Of a stretch of 18,853 bases of DNA, positions 13,943 through 18,853 are shown in pieces. The position numbers were made by a program, and so were the translations under genes. Below the pieces are notes generated by a model that saw only the letters and a list, made by a program, of their open reading frames with translations, did not search any database and had not been told where the DNA came from. The DNA comes from Anaerolineales bacterium (GTDB lineage Bacteria; Chloroflexota; Anaerolineae; Promineifilales; Promineifilaceae), in contig JAGQGA010000029.1 of NCBI GenBank assembly GCA_020432595.1, positions 1 through 18,853 of the forward strand, in the 5' to 3' direction. Numbering within the stretch: position 1 is the stretch's first letter; each line of letters starts with the position of its first letter.

Positions 13943-14683
13943 TCAGCAATGTAGGGGCCGGCCGCATTGACAAAACAGCTTGTGCCTATGGTGATCGCTC
14001 CCTCGTCGGCCAGGTTGGCGGAAACGGCCGTTATTTTCCCAAAAAAACCCCTCCACCGTCACATCCGTCACCCGCCCGCGCAGCAGTTCCACCCCATGCG
14101 CCCGCGCCTCTTGTAGCAAATACATCCCCAACTGCTGGGCACTCAGCCAGCCACAGCGGCGGGCGTGCAGCATGGCAATGGCATCATCGTTGATAAAGGG
14201 GAAGATGTCCTGAATCATGGTTGGGTCTACAATTAAATCTGCTCCCTCCGGCTGGTTGTGGTAGCCCTCATTCGCATGGGGAATGTAGGGCTGGTCGGAT
14301 AAACGGCCGTTGTGTACCCTCAGCTCCCCTGCCCCCAGTGCCGAAATTGCTTCTGCCTCGGCCTGCAGTTGGGTTTTGCGTTCGGGAACGGCCGTTAAAA
14401 ACACATACCCACGCCGATTCAGCCGAAAAAAGTTATCGCTCCCATCAGCCAGATCCTCCAACAGATCAATGCTGCGGTTCATAAACCGCATCATCCCATC
14501 CCCCGGCCCCGGCCACCAGTTGCGGTAACATTCGGTTGATTTATCACTCGTCAGCGTCAGCGGCTCCCGTTCATCAATCAACACCACATTTTTCACCCCA
14601 TGCCGCACCGCCAGATGATACGCCACCGACACCCCACAAATCCCCGCCCCACAAATCACCACTTCCGCCTCACGCTGGATCAT
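13943..14683 (-). CDS. FAD-dependent oxidoreductase (DAO family), N-terminal fragment up to frameshift
   Basis: N-terminal part of the flavoprotein. The dinucleotide-binding motif VVICGAGICGVSVAYHLA (GxGxxG at 12-17) and VVLIDEREPLTLTSDKST follow the DAO pattern, with CYRNWWPGPGDGM resembling sarcosine dehydrogenase-like members. The ATG at 14683 is preferred over upstream TTG and ATG because GAGG then lies 9 nt before it. The frame is lost in a run of seven T on the coding strand (plus-strand A7, 14041-14047). With six T the protein continues VEGFFGKITAVSANL into the downstream fragment, giving about 464 residues. Three AACGGCCGTT copies lie in this piece. Sequencing error in a homopolymer is the simplest explanation; true inactivation or transcript slippage is possible. 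Confidence 0.83.
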   Translation of the reverse strand: MIQREAEVVICGAGICGVSVAYHLAVRHGVKNVVLIDEREPLTLTSDKSTECYRNWWPGPGDGMMRFMNRSIDLLEDLADGSDNFFRLNRRGYVFLTAVPERKTQLQAEAEAISALGAGELRVHNGRLSDQPYIPHANEGYHNQPEGADLIVDPTMIQDIFPFINDDAIAMLHARRCGWLSAQQLGMYLLQEARAHGVELLRGRVTDVTVEGFFWENNGRFRQPGRRGSDHHRHKLFCQCGRPLHC

Positions 14684-14706
14684 CCTTTCCATCCTCAAGA
14701 ATTCAG

Positions 14707-14769
14707 ACAGGATTAACAGGATTTTGGCATAGATTCATTCAAATCCTGTTAATCCTGTAAATCCTGTCC
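14707..14769. repeat. AGGATTAAC-type inverted repeat between rnz and the oxidoreductase
   Basis: Arms 14707-14724 and 14741-14758 are exact 18-bp inverted copies around a 16-nt loop, and one more AATCCTGT unit follows (14759-14767). It sits between the rnz stop (14778) and the oxidoreductase start (14683), both minus strand, so it could end the rnz transcript. Confidence 0.75.
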
Positions 14770-14777
14770 AAAAATTC

Positions 14778-15728
14778 CTACTCCTTACTTTTCTTTAGCC
14801 GCTGCGCCCCATCTCGCGTAATCACAAAATGGTCAAAATCCCGCGCCACAAACGTTTTCGGGAAAATCCCCCGCGCCTCATTGCGAATATCCCGCTCATA
14901 ATAACGGCGTGACAAATGAGTCAAAATGAGTGACTTCACATTCGCCCGTTCCGCCAACCGTGCCGCCCGCGCCGCCGTCATATGCCCAAACTGCTGCGCC
15001 ATCTCTTTATCGGCCTCGGTATAGGTAGACTCAATCACCAGTGCGTCGGCATCACGGCAAATCTCCACCAGGTTATCGGTATAGCCCACATCCCCAATGT
15101 GGACATATTTCGTGCCGGGAATCGCCTCACCCAACACCTCATCCGGCTCAATAGTCCGACCATCGGCCAGCGTCACTGCTTCCCCCCGCACCAATAGTGC
15201 CCGCTCTGGACCAAACGGCACCCCTAGTGCCAGTGCCTTTTCTGGCAAAAACGGCCGATGCTCTCGTTCCTCAAACAAAAAGCCAAAACAACCCGGCCCC
15301 CGATGGTTCACTGGAAAGGCCGACAGTCGAAATTTGTCATCAGCCAGCACCACTTGACCCGGCTCCAATTCAAACAGGTTAATATCTACCGGGGGATCAT
15401 TGTTGGGAAACACCACGCCAAACAGCAATGCTTGCACCCGCTCCAGCGTCGCTTTGCCACCATAAATATCTAGCTTGTCCAGGTTTTCCCAACGGCTGAG
15501 GGTGGAAGCCAACCCACCCAGCCCCAAAATATGGTCGAGATGGCTATGGGTCAACAGCACCTTGTCTAGCCGCTTGAAACCCAGCCCGCTTCGCAAAATT
15601 TGCCGCTGTGTGCCTTCGCCACAGTCCAGCAAAAAACGGTATTGCCGATGCAAAATAATATGCCCCGCCAACCCCCGGTTAACGGAGGGTGCCGAGGAGG
15701 ATGTGCCAAGAAATATGAGTTCAAACAT
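14778..15728 (-). CDS. rnz: Ribonuclease Z (tRNase Z)
   Basis: Zn-dependent endonuclease that trims the 3' trailer from tRNA precursors in the cytoplasm. The 316-residue product has the normal short-form (about 300-320) length. It opens with FELIFLGTSSSAPSVNRGL, the family's GTSS-P motif, followed by FLLDCGEGTQRQ, the metal site THSHLDHILGLGG (His61, His63, Asp65, His66), the HIGDVGYTDN strand with a metal His/Asp, ALVIESTY, the GHMTAARAARLA His and the final SLILTHLSRRY His. All metal ligands are present. The ATG at 15728 is preceded by TACAAT about 12 nt upstream, so the mRNA may be nearly leaderless (inference). The 196-nt upstream gap shows no gene I can support. Confidence 0.96.
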   Translation of the reverse strand: MFELIFLGTSSSAPSVNRGLAGHIILHRQYRFLLDCGEGTQRQILRSGLGFKRLDKVLLTHSHLDHILGLGGLASTLSRWENLDKLDIYGGKATLERVQALLFGVVFPNNDPPVDINLFELEPGQVVLADDKFRLSAFPVNHRGPGCFGFLFEEREHRPFLPEKALALGVPFGPERALLVRGEAVTLADGRTIEPDEVLGEAIPGTKYVHIGDVGYTDNLVEICRDADALVIESTYTEADKEMAQQFGHMTAARAARLAERANVKSLILTHLSRRYYERDIRNEARGIFPKTFVARDFDHFVITRDGAQRLKKSKE

Positions 15729-15924
15729 AGGGACACTATTGTATCCCCGATTGAACGTTTAGGGATAATGCCTTTCAAACGGGTATGGCACAGACTGGGC
15801 AGGCAGGAATGCTGGTGCTGGATACGGAAAACGCGGAAGGACAAGGGGGATGCCCGTGCCCTTCCGTGTACATCAAATTTTTAGGGAAAACGGCCGTTTA
15901 TCATCCATCATCCATCTATTTTCA

Positions 15925-16494
15925 TCATTTAGGGTTTGCCAAAATCAAGGTGGAAAGCAAAATTTTGCAGTCAAGCCAGAGCGACCAGTTTTCGATGTAT
16001 TGGCGGTCAAGCTGGATGCGTTTGCTAATATTGGGGTAACAACGGCCGTTAATCTGCCACAAACCCGTCAACCCCGGCTTCATCACCAGCCACGCCCGGT
16101 GCGCCGTGCCATAGCGCAGCAAATCGCTGTAGCTGAGAAAACGAGGGCCAACCAGCGACATGGTTTGGTTTAGCACATTAAACAACTTCGGCAGTTCATC
16201 CAGACCCGTGCGGCGCAAAAATTGCCCGACGATTGTCCGCTGCTGTCCCGGCATATCAAAATAAACCGTGCGGAACTTATAAGCCGTAAACACCTGTCCA
16301 TTGCATCCAAAAACCCGTCGCCGATGCAGCACTGGTCCCGACGATTCTAATTTAATGGTAATAGCAATGATGGTCAGGAGCGGCAGCAACAGCAGCAGTG
16401 CCGGAATGGTGATAAGGTAATCAAAAGCGGTCTTGAAAAGTTTGTCGGAACGGGAAAAAACGGGTTGGCTGGAATCAAATTGTGTCAGCTGCAT
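15925..16494 (-). CDS. Bacterial sugar transferase (polyprenyl-phosphate phosphoglycosyl transferase)
   Basis: Transfers a sugar phosphate from a nucleotide sugar to undecaprenyl phosphate, the first step of many exopolysaccharide or O-antigen pathways, at the inner membrane. The 189-residue product matches the small catalytic core of Bac_transf enzymes (PglC/WbaP C-terminal domain). It has a hydrophobic hairpin at about 24-46, then GPVLHRRRVF, YKFRTV (72-77), the catalytic Asp-Glu pair in LDELPKLFNV (99-100), SLVGPR (113-118) and KPGLTGLWQINGR. The loop between KFRT and LDELP is shorter than usual, and the RVG motif is replaced by RVFGCNG. The WbaP membrane domain is absent. It stands alone here, with no neighbouring polysaccharide genes. 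Sugar specificity cannot be read. Confidence 0.9.
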   Translation of the reverse strand: MQLTQFDSSQPVFSRSDKLFKTAFDYLITIPALLLLLPLLTIIAITIKLESSGPVLHRRRVFGCNGQVFTAYKFRTVYFDMPGQQRTIVGQFLRRTGLDELPKLFNVLNQTMSLVGPRFLSYSDLLRYGTAHRAWLVMKPGLTGLWQINGRCYPNISKRIQLDRQYIENWSLWLDCKILLSTLILANPK

Positions 16495-16607
16495 TTGTGG
16501 CTCCCTTGCATCAAACAGACTTGGTTTATATGGGTCATTGTTCCCATACCAGGGAGTTTAGAATGTGAAGCTTACGGGAATTATTACGAGAAAGTAGCGG
16601 TGGTTGG

Positions 16608-17099
16608 TTAAACGGCCGTTATCACCGCCGTCAACACCAGTACGGCCACCCCACAGCCCACGTTCAGCCACAGCAACCGCCGCTCCTGCTGGCGCAGCTT
16701 TTCTGCTTCCACCTGCGCCAACTGCGGGCGGCTTTCCGCCAACAACCCCAACCGCTCTTGCGCGGGCAGCAACCAAAACTGCCATGCCGCCGCCACAGCC
16801 ACCACCCCCGCATAGGCCACATGCTTGAGCAGCATCGCCCACGCCCACACCCCATCAATAACCAAAAAGCCACTATAGTTGCTGTCATTGGTCATCTGGT
16901 AAAAGCCAGATAACAGCAGCAGCACCAAACTGCCGTTGCCCCACAGCAGTGCCCGACGCTGCCAGCGTCGCCACGGCTCGGCCAGCACCTGTCCCTGCCG
17001 CATGGCCGACCCCGCCAGAAACAGCAGCAACGCCATGCTTCCCAGCCAAACGGCCGTTGCCAGCAAATGCACTCCGTAAGAAACCGCCAAAATCCACAT
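16608..17099 (-). CDS. Small integral membrane protein, CopD-like
   Basis: A 163-residue hydrophobic protein with four membrane segments, at about 4-28, 50-70, 84-104 and 140-160. The opening YGVHLLATAVWLGSMALLLF and the later VWAWAMLLKHVAYAGVVAV resemble the copper-resistance D (CopD) family, which has a His in the first helix and Lys-rich helix ends; this match is from pattern memory only. A charged loop (AQERLGLLAESRPQLAQVEA, then EKLRQQERR) separates helices three and four. The ATG at 17099 was chosen because further upstream the frame runs through the heptamer array and the end of the glycosidase gene. No Shine-Dalgarno is evident. It follows the glycosidase-like gene on the same strand beyond a hairpin. 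DUF411 proteins and CopD are both often linked to copper, but they are 7 kb apart here. Confidence 0.6.
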   Translation of the reverse strand: MWILAVSYGVHLLATAVWLGSMALLLFLAGSAMRQGQVLAEPWRRWQRRALLWGNGSLVLLLLSGFYQMTNDSNYSGFLVIDGVWAWAMLLKHVAYAGVVAVAAAWQFWLLPAQERLGLLAESRPQLAQVEAEKLRQQERRLLWLNVGCGVAVLVLTAVITAV

Positions 17100-17116
17100 A
17101 GGGCAAATTGCAAGTA

Positions 17117-17160
17117 GCAAGTAACAAGTGGCAAGTTCAGACTTGTAACTTGTTACTTGC
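17117..17160. repeat. CAAGTAA-type inverted repeat overlapping a stop codon
   Basis: Arms 17117-17136 and 17141-17160 pair at 18 of 20 positions around a 4-nt loop; further CAAGT units extend on both sides (17110-17168). The right side supplies the last codons and TAA stop (17153-17155) of the glycosidase-like gene. Position after that gene suits a terminator. Confidence 0.75.
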
Positions 17161-18334
17161 CACTTGTTATCTTCTCCATCTTCTGCAACGCCAGATAGGC
17201 CGGGCGCGGCGTGCCATCTGGCAGCGTAATTGCCCACCACCACTGCTCGTGCTTTTCCGCCGTCCAGTCGGGGTCAGCAATGTAAATCGTCGTCATCAGC
17301 CCAATCCACGGCCGCCAATGTTCCGTCGCATATTGATACGCCCGCACCAAATAATCCGCCTGCGTTTGCTCGTCAACGGCAAACCAGGCGTAATCGCCGT
17401 TTACCGTGTCCAGCGTCCACCCCATTTCTAAAAGAGCCACCTGTTTGTGGCTGTCACCATTGGCAACCATGATACCACGCATATCTTCCACGTGGCGAAA
17501 GGCAAACCAACGGCCGTTTCCAAATCCCTCTGTCGCCGCCACCTCATCAGCCGACATTTCCGGCGGTGCCTTAAAACCAGGCGCATTCAGCCCCAGCACG
17601 TCAAAATAGGCTGCGGCTCCCGCTTCATACATCCCCTGCAAAAATTCCATATCAGGCATTGCCAGCGGTAGAGGCGTGCCAGTGGGAGCCAACCCTGCCG
17701 AAATCACAATCGCCGCCGGATCAGCCGTTTTAATGGCTTCGTAACACACCTTGAGCAGGGCCGTGTATTCAGCCGGGTTGGGTGGCTCGTTGCCCCATTC
17801 CCGGCTCAAGTTTGGCTCGTTCCATACCTGGTATGCCCCAATCCGCCCCTTATAGCGCGAGGCAGTCACCCCGCAGAAGTCGCCAAAATCCTGCAAATTG
17901 GCGGGCGGCTCATTTGGTTCCGGGTCAGAAGTGTCTTTTTGCGACCAAAACGGCTGGCGATCCAACCGTACTAGCAGCTTTAATCCAGCGGCTTCGGCAC
18001 TGTTGACCACGTTATCGGGCTTCCACCAATCGTAGCGCCCTTTTTCCACCCCCTCAATTTCACGCCAGGCAAAATCTTGTTTCACCCAGCCAAACCCCAT
18101 CTCCTTAATGAGCGCCAAATCGCGCCGAGCTTCGGCTTCGCGCCACCACAAAAAGGCGTAGGCTCCATAGGCGGGAGAAGGAAAAACGGCCGTTATCTCC
18201 CCCTCTCCCAGCAGCTCACGCGGAATCGTCGGCGTAGGCTGTGGGCTTGGTTCTGGTGGGGGAGAAACGGCCGTTTGGCACCCAACCAATAAAAACAGCA
18301 GCGCAAGTATCCAGCGTATTGGTGGTCTTTCCAT
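17153..18334 (-). CDS. Glycoside-hydrolase-like lipoprotein (TIM-barrel, clan GH-A type)
   Basis: Predicted secreted, lipid-anchored glycosidase of 393 residues. A signal peptide ends in LVGC (Cys19), then a Pro/Thr/Ser linker to about 38. The barrel contains MGFGWVKQDFAWREIE, KLLVRLDRQPFW, the acid/base motif GAYQVWNEPNL (Glu173), YFDVLGLNAPG and a likely nucleophile in VALLEMGW (Glu303), an arrangement shared by GH5, GH39 and related clan GH-A families. The sugar substrate is unknown. The ATG at 18334 is preferred over the TTG at 18337; no Shine-Dalgarno is clear. The C-terminus (ITSGK, stop) is encoded by a heptamer repeat. A paralogue lies just upstream on the same strand. Three AACGGCCGTT copies occur in the gene, one of them inside the linker region. 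Confidence 0.85.
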   Translation of the reverse strand: MERPPIRWILALLFLLVGCQTAVSPPPEPSPQPTPTIPRELLGEGEITAVFPSPAYGAYAFLWWREAEARRDLALIKEMGFGWVKQDFAWREIEGVEKGRYDWWKPDNVVNSAEAAGLKLLVRLDRQPFWSQKDTSDPEPNEPPANLQDFGDFCGVTASRYKGRIGAYQVWNEPNLSREWGNEPPNPAEYTALLKVCYEAIKTADPAAIVISAGLAPTGTPLPLAMPDMEFLQGMYEAGAAAYFDVLGLNAPGFKAPPEMSADEVAATEGFGNGRWFAFRHVEDMRGIMVANGDSHKQVALLEMGWTLDTVNGDYAWFAVDEQTQADYLVRAYQYATEHWRPWIGLMTTIYIADPDWTAEKHEQWWWAITLPDGTPRPAYLALQKMEKITSGK

Positions 18335-18347
18335 CAACCAGGTTGGC

Positions 18348-18433
18348 AGTAATCAGTTATCAGTAATCAGTTATCAGTTATCAGTGTCAAACTGACTACT
18401 GATTACCGATTACCGATTACCGAACACCGATCA
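18348..18433. repeat. ATCAGTT/ATCGGTA heptamer array with inverted halves
   Basis: The left half (18348-18388) holds six ATCAGTT/ATCAGTA units; the right half (18393-18430) holds inverted ATTACCG/ATTACTG units. The two halves can fold on each other. The array fills the gap between two glycosidase-like genes and runs into the TGA stop (18431-18433) of the upstream one. Confidence 0.8.
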
Positions 18434-18853
18434 CGGTACTTTTTCCATCGCCGCCAGCGCCTCAAAAGCTGGGCGCGGCGCACCATTTACATCAATGATG
18501 CTATAAGGCACCGGGTCATCCTGTGGCCCACTGCCCTTGTTGCCAAAGTCAAAGTTAAAGACAAACGCCAGCCAAACATTGCCCGAATCGTGCATCGTCT
18601 GGAACGCCTGCACCAGATAATCCGCCTGCTCTTGCAGCGTATTGTCCAGAGCAAATTCAAAACCCTGCGGGGGCGCATCATACCCCTCACTGGTAGCCCA
18701 GCCGAATTCCGTCACACACAGCTTCTTGTTCGGGTCAACCGCCTGCACCTTTTGGGCATAGGTGTCAATCGTTGTCTTAAAGCTCCACAAGTGGCGCGGG
18801 TCATCAAACGGCCCCCGAAAAATGGAGGTAGCATTATTCGGATCGCTTGGTGC
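18431..18853 (-). CDS. Glycoside-hydrolase-like protein, C-terminal part, cut by window edge
   Basis: The frame is open to the window edge, giving the last 141 residues; the TTG at 18790 is internal, since the reading continues upstream as GPFDDPRHLWSFK. The piece has the nucleophile strand KLCVTEFGWATSEG, the pattern EQADYLVQAFQ and the ending VNGAPRPAFEALAAME. These align with ALLEMGW, TQADYLVRAYQ and PDGTPRPAYLALQKME of the neighbouring gene, so the two are paralogues. The acid/base half and any signal peptide lie outside the window. Same strand as its paralogue, 96 nt apart, with a repeat array between them. Confidence 0.82.
   Translation of the reverse strand, partial: APSDPNNATSIFRGPFDDPRHLWSFKTTIDTYAQKVQAVDPNKKLCVTEFGWATSEGYDAPPQGFEFALDNTLQEQADYLVQAFQTMHDSGNVWLAFVFNFDFGNKGSGPQDDPVPYSIIDVNGAPRPAFEALAAMEKVP

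Larger units (their letters stand above)
314..18275. repeat. Dispersed AACGGCCGTT palindrome (HIP1-like), 23 sites
   Basis: Exact decamers start at 314, 584, 1385, 1917, 3352, 4359, 8461, 8693, 10616, 10904, 12786, 14023, 14302, 14387, 15889, 16041, 16611, 17049, 17509, 18185 and 18266. Two further ACGGCCGT octamers start at 2116 and 7056. About 0.02 decamers would be expected by chance in a window of this size with equal base use. Sites lie inside genes and between them. None falls in livH, livM or livF, or in most of asd. Confidence 0.9.

Noticed and set aside
15785..16039. Plus-strand reading frame of 84 codons upstream of rnz
   Set aside because: It overlaps the sugar transferase on the other strand, has no ribosome binding site and no recognisable motif.
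18348..18433. CRISPR-like array
   Set aside because: Units are about 7 nt with no unique spacers, and the two halves are inverted. It is a short tandem repeat hairpin.

Overview
The window reads like a piece of a Chloroflexota (Anaerolineae-like) chromosome, probably a metagenome-derived contig. This assignment is inference. It rests on the Cys-plus-Ala/Glu/Pro-rich lipoprotein style of the ABC binding protein, a T-box leader (a regulator of Firmicutes, Actinobacteria, Chloroflexi and a few other groups), the archaeal/eukaryotic-type Asd, and a hugely over-represented palindrome, AACGGCCGTT (21 exact decamers, 23 ACGGCCGT octamers by eye). No rRNA, tRNA, CRISPR array or transposase gene was found.

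Layout, left to right. 1-1510 (minus): partial fabF and plsX, fatty-acid/phospholipid synthesis. 1579-8373 (plus): a five-component branched-chain-amino-acid-type (Liv/HAAT) ABC importer. It has a lipoprotein with two tandem binding domains broken by a 1-nt frameshift, a palindromic terminator-like hairpin, then livH-livM-livG-livF with ATGA overlaps. 8382-8444: long hairpin between convergent livF and asd. 8452-9558 (minus): asd. 9662-9981 (plus): decayed DUF411 gene. 9978-10526 (minus): peroxiredoxin-like protein. 10527-11189: no protein gene, but a REP-like double hairpin and a complete T-box leader with a consensus promoter, ACC (Thr) specifier candidate, UGGA bulge, antiterminator and terminator. 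11190-13273 (minus): an Eco47II-type restriction-modification pair whose methylase carries an N-terminal MerR-like HTH, with two palindromic operator-like repeats in front of it. 13288-14683 (minus): FAD-dependent oxidoreductase broken at a T7 run. 14778-15728: rnz. 15925-16494: sugar phosphotransferase. 16608-17099: CopD-like membrane protein. 17153-18334 and 18431-18853: two paralogous glycosidase-like proteins, the second cut by the window edge.

How the parts relate. The Liv genes form one importer: binding protein, two permeases, two ATPases. The T-box is the main surprise. Its aptamer points to threonine, yet the first gene after it is a peroxiredoxin-like protein with its own plausible promoter. 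Asd, which lies on the pathway to threonine, sits on the same strand about 1.2 kb further down, past an opposite-strand pseudogene. Either the leader is an orphan left by loss of its gene, or it has been separated from asd by an insertion. The restriction-modification block looks AT-richer than its flanks and begins directly upstream of the T-box promoter, which fits acquisition by transfer at a labile spot.

Two kinds of small-scale structure run through the whole window. One is the AACGGCCGTT palindrome, found in genes, in the terminator and in the T-box. The other is a set of short heptamer-like repeats arranged as inverted arrays. These abut or even supply stop codons. Three genes carry frameshifts; two are at A or T runs, so sequencing or assembly error must be weighed against real decay.
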